Assembly (NCBI GenBank): GCA_934162665.1
Contig: CAKPJN010000008.1
Coordinates: 1 to 64,000 of the forward strand
DNA: 64,000 nucleotides
From: an uncultured Bacilli bacterium
GTDB lineage: Bacteria > Bacillota_I > Bacilli_A > RF39 > UBA660
Reading direction: 5' to 3'
Position 1 is the first letter of the stretch. Each line of letters begins with the position of its first letter. The notes under the pieces were generated by a model. The model was not told the origin of the DNA, did not search any database, and saw only the letters and a program-made list of their open reading frames with translations. Positions 44,247-54,480 of this stretch are shown in pieces. The position numbers were made by a program, and so were the translations under genes.

Positions 44247-46885
44247 TTTACCAATTTTTTATTTATATATTTATATATTTCCATGGTTAATAATATAATT
44301 GTTGATAACATGAATAAATATATTAAATGTAATATTGGAATACTTTCTGTTTTTAAGAATTTACTTAATATCGGTACTTCCATTACAATAATTTGGAGTA
44401 CAATGGCTCCTATTATTGTGACAATTACAAGTGGATTTGTAAGTGGAACTTTAAATGTTGATTCTACTTCACTTCTACAATTTAATACATGCATATTTTG
44501 AATAAATACCATAAATGCCATTACATACCCACGAGCAGCTGATATATCCATATTTAATACATTAATTAAATAATCCCAAATTATAAATACTAAAATACCT
44601 ATTGTTAATCCAGATACTAAGACTTCTTTAATTAAACTTTTATTAAATAATGATTCTTTTGGACTTCTTGGAGGTTCTTTCATTATTTGTTTTTCTGCTT
44701 TTTCAAATGATAAGGCGAAATCCTGTAATCCATCAGTTACAACATTTAACCATAATAATTGAATAGCAACTAATGGCATTGGAAGATCAAATATTATTGA
44801 TAATAAAACAAATAACACTTCTGCAAATCCACATGATAGTAACATATAACTAACTTTTCTGATATTACTATAGGCATTTCTACCCTCTTTAATACCAGAT
44901 ACTATTGATTTAAAATTATCATCAATAATGATCATAGATGAAGTTTCTTTAGCAACATCTGTTCCACTACCCATTGCGATCCCTATATTTGCACTTTTTA
45001 AAGCTGGAGCATCATTTACTCCGTCTCCTGTTACTGCTACAAACTCACCTTGTCTTTTATAAGATTCAACTATTTCTAATTTTTCTATAGGAGTTACTCT
45101 AGAGAATACTTTTTTACTTTTTACAAATTTATCAAATTCTAATTTACCCATTTCTAAATATTCTTTTATTTCATCACCTGCTGTGACTTCATCAAAGTTA
45201 GTTACAAGGTTTAATTCTTTGGCAATAGAAAAAGCAGTTAATGGATGATCTCCTGTAATCATTATGACTTTAATTCCAGCATCATTTGCTTCTTTTAGAG
45301 AATCTTTTACTTCTTCTCTGATTGGATCTATAAAAGCAACTAGTCCAACAAAGTTTAAATTCTTTAGGTCATCTTCATTATATTCTTCTTTTTCTTTAAC
45401 TTTTTTACTGGCAAAAGCAATTACTCTATAGCCATCTTTAGCTAATTCATCATTTTGACTTTTTAATAATTTATAATTAATCTTTTCTTTGTTTTCTCCC
45501 ATTGTAGAGCAAAAACTACATACTTTTTCTAATGAACCTTTTATTGTACAGTATGTTTTATTAGCATCTTTATAGAAAGCAGCAGAATACTTGTTTTCGG
45601 ATTCATAAGGTATACTTGATATTATATCTAAATTATTAGTATTGATATTTAATTTTTTTCCTAGTGATAATAGTGCAATATCAATAGAATCTCCAAAATA
45701 TTCCCATTTATTATTTCTTTTTTCTAATAGTGATTCATTGTTAATTACACCTAGTGTTGATATAAATTTAGCTTCTTCTAAAGATTCTTTATTGATTCCT
45801 ATTACTTTTCCTTTATCATTGTATCCGCTTCCTTCTATTTCAAAAGTAGAATTATCAGGAAGAACAATTTTTTTCGCAGTTTGTTCATTTACTGTTAATG
45901 TTCCTGTTTTATCACTAGCTATAATTGTACAACTACCTAGACTCTCAACAGAATTTAGTTTTTTAACAATAACATTTTTTTTGGACATTCTATTAGACGC
46001 TATAGTTAAGGCCATTGTAAGTGCTAGTGGTAGACCTTCTGGCATAGCTGAGACGGAAAGAGATATTACTAATAAGAAGATATCATTAGTTTTATAACCT
46101 TTTAAATATAATATAGCAGATATTATAATTCCTATTATGACAATTAAAATACTGATTTGTTTAGAAAATTTTTCCATACGAATAGTAAGTGGTGATTTTT
46201 CTTCTTTTGTTTTAATTACTTTATCAGCTATTTTTCCTATTTCAGTTTCTATTCCTGTTTTTACTACTATCGCTTCAGCACGTCCTGTAATTACAGATGT
46301 ACCAGCAAAAAGCATATTTTTTTGTTCTGTTAAGGAAACTATCTTTTCAATGTCATCGTTATTTTTAACGATTGCTAGGCTTTCACCTGTTAATACTGAC
46401 TCATTAACTTGAAAGTTATAACATTTTATAATTCTTAAATCAGCACTTATTTTATCACCTGATTCTAGTAATACTATATCTCCTGGAACAAGCATATTTG
46501 AATTAATTTCTTGTTCTTTTTCATCTCTTAGAACTTTAACGGTAACTTTAATCATATCAGATAATGCTTCTGCGTTTTTTAATGCTTTCCATTCCTGAAA
46601 AGTTCCCATTAATAAATCTACTAAAACTATAAAAAAGATTGCAGCTGAATCAATATATTCTTCAATAATTAAACAAAAGATAATCGTTACAAGCAATACT
46701 AGAACAATAGGATCTTTTAATTCATTAATAAATATTTTTAATATATTATCTTTATTTTGTTTAGGTAACTCATTTGTTCCGTATCTTGTTAGTCTTTCTT
46801 TTGCCTCTTTTTCAGTTAGCCCATTTTGACGGGATGATAGTCTTTCTATAGCTTCATCTACTGATAAATTATACCATTCGTTCAT
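44231..46885 (-). CDS. Calcium-type P-type ATPase (P2A/P2B)
   Basis: 884 residues, full length. It has an N-terminal cation-ATPase domain (DEAIERLSSRQNGLTEKEA, YGTNELP), TGES-type actuator loop ESVLTGESLA, a transmembrane PEGLP motif (SAMPEGLPLALTMAL), the phosphorylation motif DKTGTLT, hinge VTGDGVNDAPALKSANIG, and a C-terminal six-helix domain. It pumps Ca2+ (or Mn2+) out of the cell with ATP. AAGAGGT site. Monocistronic. No calmodulin-like extension. Confidence 0.92.
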   Translation of the reverse strand: MNEWYNLSVDEAIERLSSRQNGLTEKEAKERLTRYGTNELPKQNKDNILKIFINELKDPIVLVLLVTIIFCLIIEEYIDSAAIFFIVLVDLLMGTFQEWKALKNAEALSDMIKVTVKVLRDEKEQEINSNMLVPGDIVLLESGDKISADLRIIKCYNFQVNESVLTGESLAIVKNNDDIEKIVSLTEQKNMLFAGTSVITGRAEAIVVKTGIETEIGKIADKVIKTKEEKSPLTIRMEKFSKQISILIVIIGIIISAILYLKGYKTNDIFLLVISLSVSAMPEGLPLALTMALTIASNRMSKKNVIVKKLNSVESLGSCTIIASDKTGTLTVNEQTAKKIVLPDNSTFEIEGSGYNDKGKVIGINKESLEEAKFISTLGVINNESLLEKRNNKWEYFGDSIDIALLSLGKKLNINTNNLDIISSIPYESENKYSAAFYKDANKTYCTIKGSLEKVCSFCSTMGENKEKINYKLLKSQNDELAKDGYRVIAFASKKVKEKEEYNEDDLKNLNFVGLVAFIDPIREEVKDSLKEANDAGIKVIMITGDHPLTAFSIAKELNLVTNFDEVTAGDEIKEYLEMGKLEFDKFVKSKKVFSRVTPIEKLEIVESYKRQGEFVAVTGDGVNDAPALKSANIGIAMGSGTDVAKETSSMIIIDDNFKSIVSGIKEGRNAYSNIRKVSYMLLSCGFAEVLFVLLSIIFDLPMPLVAIQLLWLNVVTDGLQDFALSFEKAEKQIMKEPPRSPKESLFNKSLIKEVLVSGLTIGILVFIIWDYLINVLNMDISAARGYVMAFMVFIQNMHVLNCRSEVESTFKVPLTNPLVIVTIIGAIVLQIIVMEVPILSKFLKTESIPILHLIYLFMLSTIILLTMEIYKYINKKLVNKKTV

Positions 46886-46964
46886 TTTATACCTCTTTTC
46901 ATTTTTAATTAGTATATCTTACGTATTGTTAATTATATCATATAATTTATTATTTGCTAATAAT

Positions 46965-46992
46965 AAAAGCATGGATTTAAATCCACACTTTT
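46965..46992 (-). terminator. Terminator of the M23 peptidase gene
   Basis: A ~14-bp hairpin with two mismatches centred on TTTAAA (46965-46992) followed by an A/T tail. Confidence 0.7.
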
Positions 46993-47815
46993 AAAAATTT
47001 CCATTTTGATACATATGATAACCAATAGTTATTTTAGCAACTGTTCCTTGAATATAAATTTTTACTTTTCCAAATTGTACAGTTTCTATTACTGCTGTTG
47101 TACCATTATCTTTATATTCATATATATAATAACTTAATCCACCAAATTTTTCAGGGTTCAGACTGCCTTTGGCATTCTTTTTTATTGGGGCATCATTTAA
47201 ATTATAAAAATTCCATTTTGAAATAATTGGAGGTAAATTGACATAGTTTTTTTCATTATCATTTCCACTTACTGGTACTTTATCTGTGGTTTTCCAATTT
47301 CCTCCCATACCATTTAAAATATTAGTATTATCTATGAAATAGCAATCATCTAAATCATATTCATTATTGAACATGTAGTTACCAGAACTATTTTTATACC
47401 AGGATGTATCAGCACTTTGACTTATTTCAATATGGCAATGTACACCTGTTGCATTACCTTTTGTTCCCATATTTCCAAGTTGTGATCCTTGAGGTACTAC
47501 TTGCCCTACTTTTACGTCCATTGTATCATCATGTGCTGTCATAAATGTTGCATATTCAATTCTGCCATTTGAAAATCTTACTTTATTCGTTGATTGCCAC
47601 ATTACTTGACCACTTTCTGGATAAGTTTTTAGACATTTACAACTACATGGGGCATAATAAGGATATCTCACTCCCACTTGAATACCTCTAACATCATTAG
47701 CCATTATTCCTTTATGAGTATATATACTATTACTTCCTTGGGTAATATACATATCTGTAAATGGACAAAGGAAATCTTCAATACCGCCTCTTATACTTTT
47801 TTGCCCTTTTAACAT
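46991..47815 (-). CDS. M23-family peptidoglycan endopeptidase
   Basis: 274 residues. A LytM-type metallopeptidase fold with the zinc motif HxxxxxxxD in THKGIMANDV and HxH in GVHCHIEIS; between them lie GQVVPQGSQLGNMG and the FMTAHDDTMDV segment. A C-terminal ~100 residues (from PPIISKWNFYN) form a separate domain, perhaps cell-wall binding. There is no signal peptide, so export by holin, mother-cell lysis or another route would be needed; phage-type lysin or sporulation enzyme are both possible. AAGAGGTG site. Confidence 0.8.
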   Translation of the reverse strand: MLKGQKSIRGGIEDFLCPFTDMYITQGSNSIYTHKGIMANDVRGIQVGVRYPYYAPCSCKCLKTYPESGQVMWQSTNKVRFSNGRIEYATFMTAHDDTMDVKVGQVVPQGSQLGNMGTKGNATGVHCHIEISQSADTSWYKNSSGNYMFNNEYDLDDCYFIDNTNILNGMGGNWKTTDKVPVSGNDNEKNYVNLPPIISKWNFYNLNDAPIKKNAKGSLNPEKFGGLSYYIYEYKDNGTTAVIETVQFGKVKIYIQGTVAKITIGYHMYQNGNF

Positions 47816-47981
47816 ATATTCACCTCTTTACAATAAATAATTATAGATATTTAAATATCTTACTTATATAATATGAGGCCATCTATTTTGTGATTATTAT
47901 AATTAACACCTTATTTTTATATTATTAGTAATATTTAATATTTTTTTAGCTATTAATCATAAATTACTAATGGAGGTTATT

Positions 47982-49070
47982 ATGGGAAAATATAAAGTTT
48001 GTGTTTATGCTATTAGTAAAAATGAAGAAAAGTTTGTTGAAAGATGGGTATCTTCTATGAAGGAGGCTGATTCAATCTATGTTCTAGATACTGGTTCTTC
48101 TGATAATACTGTGGAAAAGTTAAAAAGTCTTGGAGTTAATGTTTCTTCCAAGATTATAGATCCATTTAGATTTGATGTTGCAAGAAATGAGTCTTTAGAT
48201 TTAGTTCCAATGGATGCAGATATTTGTGTTTGTACTGATTTAGATGAGGTCTTACTACCTGGTTGGAGAGATGAGTTAGAAAAAAATTGGTGTGATAATA
48301 CTACACGTGCAAGATATAATTATAATTGGAGCCTAGATAAAGATAATCGTCCTATTATTAATTTTTATATTGAAAAAATTCATACAAGAAAAAATTATTC
48401 TTGGACGCATCCTGTTCATGAAGTATTAAAATATGAAAATGGAAATGAGAATACTATAATTATTGATGGGATTACTTTAAATCATTATCCAGATTCTAAA
48501 AAATCTCGTGGTAGTTATCTTCCATTATTAGAATTATCTGTTAAAGAAAGTCCAGAAGATGATAGAAATATGCATTATTTAGGACGAGAATACATGTATT
48601 ATGGTCGATTTGAAGAAAGTATTAAGACTTTAAAAAAACATCTTAAATTAAAAACTGCTACTTGGAAAGATGAAAGAGCTGCATCTATGAGATTTATTGC
48701 TAGATGTTATAAAAATCTAGAAAACTATGATGAGGCTAGAATTTGGTTTGATAAAGCTATTAATGAAGCTCCCTATTTAAGAGATGCCTATATTGAAAAG
48801 GCTATACTTGAATATAGTTTGAATAATTATGATGAGGTAGAAAAATATTGTCTTAAGGCATTACAAATTCATGAACATACAAAATCATATATTAATGAAG
48901 TATTCAGTTGGGATAACACAGTTTATGATCTTTTATCTATTAGTGCTTATTATTTAGGAAAATATAATTATGCAGTATACTTTGTCGATTTGGCTTTAGA
49001 ATATACACCAGATGATGAGAGACTTTTAAATAATAGAAAAATATTTTTAGAAAAAGATAATTCAAAATAA
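47982..49070 (+). CDS. Family 2 glycosyltransferase with TPR-like tail
   Basis: About 362 residues. The GT-A domain (~1-190) has VYAISKNEEKFVERWV, a VLDTGSSDNTV nucleotide-sugar motif and DLDEVLLPGW (DxD). The C-terminal ~170 residues are tetratricopeptide-like (MHYLGREYMYYGRFEESIKTL, ARIWFDKAINEAPYLRDAY, NYDEVEKYCLKALQI). Similar proteins occur in spore formers near collagen-like surface proteins and glycosylate them; the collagen-like gene at 37-44 kb is a plausible substrate (inference). ATG at 47982 follows GGAGG; an earlier ATG at 47970 contains that site. Confidence 0.8.
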   Translation: MGKYKVCVYAISKNEEKFVERWVSSMKEADSIYVLDTGSSDNTVEKLKSLGVNVSSKIIDPFRFDVARNESLDLVPMDADICVCTDLDEVLLPGWRDELEKNWCDNTTRARYNYNWSLDKDNRPIINFYIEKIHTRKNYSWTHPVHEVLKYENGNENTIIIDGITLNHYPDSKKSRGSYLPLLELSVKESPEDDRNMHYLGREYMYYGRFEESIKTLKKHLKLKTATWKDERAASMRFIARCYKNLENYDEARIWFDKAINEAPYLRDAYIEKAILEYSLNNYDEVEKYCLKALQIHEHTKSYINEVFSWDNTVYDLLSISAYYLGKYNYAVYFVDLALEYTPDDERLLNNRKIFLEKDNSK

Positions 49071-49146
49071 TAATTAAGTAAAATATTTTTAAATTTATCA
49101 ATATTCATGATATACTTTACTTACTTTGATGTTTGGAGATGTTATT

Positions 49147-49809
49147 ATGATTATTGGAATTATCGGTGCATTTGATGCTGAAATAGAAAAATTTATTGAG
49201 ATGTATGATTTAAAAAAAGATGAATCTACTACTAAAGATGTTTATATTGGAAATTATAAAGATAAGAAATTAGTTGTTTCTAGATCTGGAATTGGTAAAG
49301 TTAATAGTGCCGCAATGACTCAGTATATTATTGATAAGTATAATATTTCTTTAGTTATTAATTCCGGTTGTGCTGGAAGTCTTATAAATAAAGTTAAGAT
49401 TATGGATGTTGTTTTAAGTAGTTATGTTACTTATCATGATTTTACCCCTACTCGTATTATGGAATTTTCAATGCCTGATAACGGTAAGGTTTTAGCTTCT
49501 ACAAATTTAATTCACAAATCAGAAGATGCTCTTAAGAAATTAGAAGTAGATAATTATTTTATTGCACCTATCGCTAGTGGAGATTGTTTTGTAACTGATT
49601 CTAATATGAGGGATGATATTTATAAAAGAACTGGGGCTTATGCAGTTGATATGGAAAGTGCATCAATTGGACATATTTGTAGATTAAATAATATTCCGTT
49701 TATTTCACTTAGAACAATTTCTGACTTTTCTGATGGAGCCGAAGATTTTGAAGTAATTGCTGCTTATAAATCAAGTCAATTAGTTAATGAGATTATAAAA
49801 TCTTTATAA
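49147..49809 (+). CDS. mtnN: 5'-methylthioadenosine/S-adenosylhomocysteine nucleosidase
   Basis: About 220 residues, normal length. It has IIGIIGAFDAEIEKF at the start, VINSGCAGSL, SGDCFVTDSN, AVDMESASIGH (catalytic Glu) and ISLRTISDFSDG with the catalytic Asp. It hydrolyses MTA and SAH to adenine and the thioribose product, recycling SAM products. The ATG at 49147 is supported by TTTGGAG; the upstream in-frame ATG at 49126 is inside the ribosome-site region. It is monocistronic with a terminator downstream. Confidence 0.92.
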   Translation: MIIGIIGAFDAEIEKFIEMYDLKKDESTTKDVYIGNYKDKKLVVSRSGIGKVNSAAMTQYIIDKYNISLVINSGCAGSLINKVKIMDVVLSSYVTYHDFTPTRIMEFSMPDNGKVLASTNLIHKSEDALKKLEVDNYFIAPIASGDCFVTDSNMRDDIYKRTGAYAVDMESASIGHICRLNNIPFISLRTISDFSDGAEDFEVIAAYKSSQLVNEIIKSL

Positions 49810-49814
49810 AAATA

Positions 49815-49845
49815 AAATTGGAATTCTTAATATGAGTTCCAATTT
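49815..49845. terminator. Bidirectional terminator between mtnN and the membrane-protein gene
   Basis: 9-bp stem (49815-49823 with 49837-49845) with A and T runs on both sides. Confidence 0.8.
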
Positions 49846-49860
49846 TTATATTTTTTAATT

Positions 49861-50682
49861 TTAAAATATTGTATTAATTTCATTATTTGTTTTTTTCTTT
49901 TTATAGATATTATATCCTACTACCATAATAATTCCTATTACTAGGATGCTAATACTATAGATAAACATTGGATCCATTTTAATAGAAAATTCAAATTGTT
50001 CATCTTCTAAAGCAAGGTTTATTATAAATTGACATAGGAATGCAATCCCTATAGAAATAGTACCTGCAACGATAGATGATATTCCAACTGGGATCAAAGA
50101 GTTAATATAAGACCATTCACAAATAGCAATTAAAATAATTAAGACAATAATGCTTATAATTACTATAAGGTGATAACTATTACTTCCCATAAAAGAATAA
50201 AATTTAAGAACATTTTTACCCTCTGATCCTAAACTATCTCGTAATTCTGTAACAGATTGTTGATATGTATCATTAATTTCTTCAAAGTCTGTACTATTAA
50301 TTACTTCATTAAATTCATTTTCATTTAAATTTAATTCATCCATTAAAACAGTTTTATTTGCTTCTATTAGTTTCTTTAAATCTGTTCCCATATCTAATTC
50401 ATTTAATACTTTATCATTAGAGACACTTTCTATCATATTATCTACATATTTATTAATGAATTGTACCACTTCTTCATTATCAAGAGCAATCTCAATTTTT
50501 TCTTGTGAAATAGATAGGCTTTCTAAAAACTCTGTATCAGAAGAAAATTCTTCTTTTACGATATCATGAACCATGTTTCTACTAATTATTTTATGTAGTG
50601 AAAATGTTACAGTCATTCCTATTAACATTCCTGTAAGTATAATACTAAGAATAACGACTAAAATTTTTCTTATTATTTTCAT
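49861..50682 (-). CDS. Membrane protein with extracytoplasmic domain
   Basis: 273 residues: an N-terminal membrane segment (~7-28), a ~140-residue helical acidic domain (NMVHDIVKEEFSSDTEF ... SLGSEGKNVLKFYS), and three C-terminal membrane segments (~172-190, ~200-222, ~240-258) with a short basic tail. No family recognised with confidence. A GGAGGAAG site supports the start. Function unknown. Confidence 0.55.
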   Translation of the reverse strand: MKIIRKILVVILSIILTGMLIGMTVTFSLHKIISRNMVHDIVKEEFSSDTEFLESLSISQEKIEIALDNEEVVQFINKYVDNMIESVSNDKVLNELDMGTDLKKLIEANKTVLMDELNLNENEFNEVINSTDFEEINDTYQQSVTELRDSLGSEGKNVLKFYSFMGSNSYHLIVIISIIVLIILIAICEWSYINSLIPVGISSIVAGTISIGIAFLCQFIINLALEDEQFEFSIKMDPMFIYSISILVIGIIMVVGYNIYKKKKTNNEINTIF

Positions 50683-50759
50683 TCTACTTCCTCCTATTAA
50701 TATTTTATCACATTTTAAAGATAAAGATTTAAAAAAAAATTAGGTATTATATCATTAAC

Positions 50760-51443
50760 CTAATTTTTCTTATATTGATTAGTTTTATCTTTAATGTCAT
50801 CATAATTTAAATTATGATATCTTTTGATATATAAAGAATTTACAAAACTTTGCTTTTCATCTTCTGGCATCATATTTATTAATTTATATAGATCTTTAAT
50901 AATTACTTTTTGATTTGGAAGAAGTTTTCTTAATTGTTTTAAGCATTTTAATTGACTTTTTCGATCTAACTTTAATATTTCTTGGAATTTTTCTTGAATA
51001 ATATCTCCATTATCAGATGGAATATCATACCACCATTTATCTACATTATTATTAACAATCAATTCAACATTATCTAAATCATTTAAATATTGTAATAAAC
51101 TATGTATTTTTTCTTCTTTCACTGGTTTTATTTTTTCTATTAATCGATTATCATCATTAATATGTGCATCCTTTTTTAGTATGCTATAAATACTTATATT
51201 TTGTTTTAGTAATTCAAATTGATTATCATATCTTTCAATAAATGTATATGTTTTTGTATTATCCATTGCATCCATCAAAACTCCAAAATTAGATTTAATC
51301 CCATCCTTACTACAAATTGATTTTACTTTATCAAATATACAAGAATTTATATCAGAATATACTTTTGTATTTATATCTATTTCTTTTAAATTATTTATAT
51401 CACTAGCACTAAATAATAATTCTTCATTTAATGAGCTTTTCAT
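50760..51443 (-). CDS. Hypothetical protein downstream of clpB
   Basis: 227 residues, all helical, charged, no membrane segment, no family recognised. It begins 40 bp after the clpB stop with an AAGGAG site, so it may be cotranscribed with clpB from the CIRCE promoter, but no substrate-adaptor features are visible. Confidence 0.5.
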   Translation of the reverse strand: MKSSLNEELLFSASDINNLKEIDINTKVYSDINSCIFDKVKSICSKDGIKSNFGVLMDAMDNTKTYTFIERYDNQFELLKQNISIYSILKKDAHINDDNRLIEKIKPVKEEKIHSLLQYLNDLDNVELIVNNNVDKWWYDIPSDNGDIIQEKFQEILKLDRKSQLKCLKQLRKLLPNQKVIIKDLYKLINMMPEDEKQSFVNSLYIKRYHNLNYDDIKDKTNQYKKN

Positions 51444-51483
51444 GTTGTTTTCTCCTTTTTATTTATTATACATTTTTTATTTT

Positions 51484-53586
51484 TTATTTTTCCTTAATTA
51501 TTACATATTCATTATTTAGGTAATCAATAGTTACTTTATCATTATACTTGATTTCACCATTAATTATTTTTTTTGCAAGAATCGTTTCTATGGTACGACT
51601 TACTATTCTTTTTAATGGTCTAGCACCATAATTTATGTCATACCCATCTTCTATTAGCTGTTCTTTTGCTTTTTCTGTTAGAGATATTTTGATATTGATA
51701 TCTTTTAATCTATATTCAATATCTTTGATGATTTTATCTAAAATGCTTTTAATTGCGTCTTTTGATAATGGATTGAAGACTATTATTTCATCTATCCTAT
51801 TGATAAATTCTGGTCTAAAATGTTCTTTTACTTCAGTCATTACTTGATCAGTATTACCATCTAGAATATGCTCACTTCCTAAGTTAGAAGTCATTATTAT
51901 AATAGTGTTTTTGAAATCAACGGTACGACCATTTGAATCTGTAACTCTACCATCATCTAATATCTGTAATAATAAATTTAATACTTCTGGATGAGCTTTT
52001 TCTATTTCATCAAATAAAACTATACTATATGGATTTCGTCTAACTGCTTCTGTTAATTGTCCACCTTCATCATAACCAACATAACCAGGAGGGGCACCTA
52101 TTAATCTGGAAACAGAGAATTTTTCCATATATTCGCTCATGTCTATTCTAATCATATGACGACTATCATCAAACAATTCATAAGCAAGAGTACGAGCAAT
52201 TTCTGTTTTACCTACTCCAGTTGGTCCTAAAAACATGAATGACGCAATTGGTCTATTAGGATCTTTTATTCCGCTTCTTGATTTTATAATAGCGTCACTT
52301 ACTAATGTTAAAGCATTATCTTGACCCATAACCCTTTCTCTCATATTATCTTCTAAATGAAGAAGTTTTTCTTTTTCACTACTTATTAGTTTTGTTACGG
52401 GAATATTTGTCCATTTAGCTATTATTCTTGCGATATCCTCACTAGTTACCATATCACTTAATATTTTATTTTTTTCAACACTATTTAACTGTTCTAATTC
52501 TTTTTCTAGTTTTGGAATTTCACCGTGTCTTAATACCGCAGCTCTTTCTAAGTCATATTTGTTTTCTGCTTGATCTAGTTCAAATTTCTTTTGTTCTATT
52601 TCTTTTTTCTTCTTTTTAATATCATCATTTAAACTTTTTTCTCGATTCCAAGCATCAGTTAATTCCTTTTCTTTTGATTTTAGCTTTTCTAATTCATTGT
52701 CTATTTCTTCTTTTCTTTTTAATGACAATTCATCTTTTTCCTTTTTTATTGCTTCACGTTCTATTTCTAATCTCATTATCTTATGTGTTAATTTATCAAG
52801 GTCAATTGGGACAGAATCCATCTGAACTCTAATTGTTGCGCAAGCTTCATCAACAAGGTCTATAGCCTTATCTGGTAAATATCTATCTGTTATATATCTA
52901 TTTGATAATGTAGCCGCTGATATTAGTGCTTTATCTTGAATAGTAACACCATGATGAATTTCAAATCTTTCCTTTAGACCACGTAGTATAGTAATAGTAT
53001 CTTCAACATTAGGCTCTCCTACTTTAATTTTTTGAAAACGTCTTTCAAGAGCACCATCTTTTTCAATATATTTACGATACTCATTTAAAGTAGTCGCTCC
53101 TATTACATGAATCTCACCACGAGCTAACATTGGTTTTAAAATATTTGAAGTGTCCATAGCTCCTTCTGTTGCCCCAGTTCCAACAATCATGTGAATTTCA
53201 TCAATAAACATGATTATTTCGCCTTCACTTTTTTTAATCTCATTTAAGACTTTTTTTAGTCTTTCTTCAAATTCTCCGCGATATTTAGCTCCAGCTACTA
53301 ATGAGGCCATATCTAATTCCCAAATTGTTTTATTTTTTAAACTGGTTGGAACGTCACCTTTTACAATTCTTAATGCAAGCCCTTCTACAATTGCAGTTTT
53401 TCCTACACCTGGTTCTCCAATTAAAACTGGATTGTTTTTTGTTTTACGGGATAAAACTCTAGTAATACTACGAATTTCTTCATCTCTACCTATTACTGGA
53501 TCAATCTTTCCTTTTTTTACATCCTCGATAATATTACGACCATATTTTTCTAAAACATTTTCTTCTTGTTCATTTTGATTATACAT
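51484..53586 (-). CDS. clpB: ClpB disaggregase lacking the N-terminal domain
   Basis: 700 residues, against ~860 for full ClpB: the N-terminal substrate domain is absent and the protein starts just before NBD1. NBD1 has Walker A GEPGVGKT and [15 protein letters not shown]; the middle coiled-coil domain (~385-510) carries [13 protein letters not shown]2 has GPTGVGKTE and the [13 protein letters not shown] pore loop. ClpB reactivates aggregates with DnaK. Mollicutes-type short ClpB is known. ATG at 53586 follows AGAGGTG. CIRCE-controlled. Confidence 0.93.
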   Translation of the reverse strand: MYNQNEQEENVLEKYGRNIIEDVKKGKIDPVIGRDEEIRSITRVLSRKTKNNPVLIGEPGVGKTAIVEGLALRIVKGDVPTSLKNKTIWELDMASLVAGAKYRGEFEERLKKVLNEIKKSEGEIIMFIDEIHMIVGTGATEGAMDTSNILKPMLARGEIHVIGATTLNEYRKYIEKDGALERRFQKIKVGEPNVEDTITILRGLKERFEIHHGVTIQDKALISAATLSNRYITDRYLPDKAIDLVDEACATIRVQMDSVPIDLDKLTHKIMRLEIEREAIKKEKDELSLKRKEEIDNELEKLKSKEKELTDAWNREKSLNDDIKKKKKEIEQKKFELDQAENKYDLERAAVLRHGEIPKLEKELEQLNSVEKNKILSDMVTSEDIARIIAKWTNIPVTKLISSEKEKLLHLEDNMRERVMGQDNALTLVSDAIIKSRSGIKDPNRPIASFMFLGPTGVGKTEIARTLAYELFDDSRHMIRIDMSEYMEKFSVSRLIGAPPGYVGYDEGGQLTEAVRRNPYSIVLFDEIEKAHPEVLNLLLQILDDGRVTDSNGRTVDFKNTIIIMTSNLGSEHILDGNTDQVMTEVKEHFRPEFINRIDEIIVFNPLSKDAIKSILDKIIKDIEYRLKDINIKISLTEKAKEQLIEDGYDINYGARPLKRIVSRTIETILAKKIINGEIKYNDKVTIDYLNNEYVIIKEK

Positions 53587-53608
53587 ATTATCACCTCTTT
53601 CATTTATT

Positions 53609-53649
53609 ATTATACTCATTTATTAGCACTTGTCAAGTGCGAGTGCTAA
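53609..53649 (-). promoter_or_regulatory. CIRCE operator and promoter of clpB
   Basis: TTAGCACTT-9 bp-GAGTGCTAA (53623-53649); TTGACA (-35, 53631-53636) lies inside and TATAAT (-10, 53609-53614) follows after 16 bp. Same arrangement as for hsp20 and htpG. Confidence 0.92.
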
Positions 53650-53685
53650 TAAATTACAAATTAAAAGAATACAGATGTTGTATTC

Positions 53686-54435
53686 TTATAACAAGTCGTT
53701 TTTAATTACTTTCTTTTTTATTTTAGCTTGATATTTTAATATATCCTCTAAATTTTTTTCTTTTAGATTTCCTAAGTTGTTATTATCCATATCTTCATAC
53801 ATACCATCACCTTCTGTAGTAATATTACCGGTTGAAGTTATATATAAGCCATCTAATATATTATAAACATCATTTTCATAATCGTATTTCGGTGTTGGTG
53901 ATGTATAAATGAAATTATCTCCATATTTAGAAAGTCCTGTTTTTATTAATTTTTCTAATAATCCGGACTCATTTATTTGTAATCCTTTAGCATTTTCTTT
54001 ATATTTATTCTTAGTTGCTTCTTTTATTTTTTTATGATATTGATCAGTAGAAAATATAATTACTACATTGTCACTACGTTCTTTTTTATTTTCTAGAAGT
54101 AATTTTTTGTTTTTGTATTCATTAAATTTATTAAATACTTTTATGATTGAATCATTATAAACTTGACCGTTTGTAACCATTAAAATTGTATCTACATCAA
54201 TATTTTCATCTATTATTTTATTAATTATATATATTATAATATCTGGATTTAAGGTTGGTTCTCCTCCACTAAAACATAGTGTTTCAATAGATTTTATTTC
54301 ATTACGATAAAAAAAGAAATCTACTATTTCTTTAGTTAAGTTTATATCTTGTGAGTTACCTCTCATACAATGTTCGCAATGTTGGTTACATTTTCTTGTA
54401 GTCTCAAAGGTTAATTCTTTTAATTTGTATATCAT
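53686..54435 (-). CDS. Radical SAM protein
   Basis: 249 residues. The cluster motif CNQHCEHC (CxxxCxxC, residues 16-23) is followed by LCFSGGEPTLNP (GGE motif) and a TNGQ strand, all features of the radical SAM fold. A short C-terminal part has ILDGLYITSTGNI and no extra cysteine-rich SPASM domain. Substrate not identifiable; similar stand-alone proteins act in peptide or cofactor maturation. AAAGAGATG site. Confidence 0.8.
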   Translation of the reverse strand: MIYKLKELTFETTRKCNQHCEHCMRGNSQDINLTKEIVDFFFYRNEIKSIETLCFSGGEPTLNPDIIIYIINKIIDENIDVDTILMVTNGQVYNDSIIKVFNKFNEYKNKKLLLENKKERSDNVVIIFSTDQYHKKIKEATKNKYKENAKGLQINESGLLEKLIKTGLSKYGDNFIYTSPTPKYDYENDVYNILDGLYITSTGNITTEGDGMYEDMDNNNLGNLKEKNLEDILKYQAKIKKKVIKNDLL

Positions 54436-54480
54436 GTCATCATCTCTTTATTTTAAATTTATATTAATTATTTATATCTA

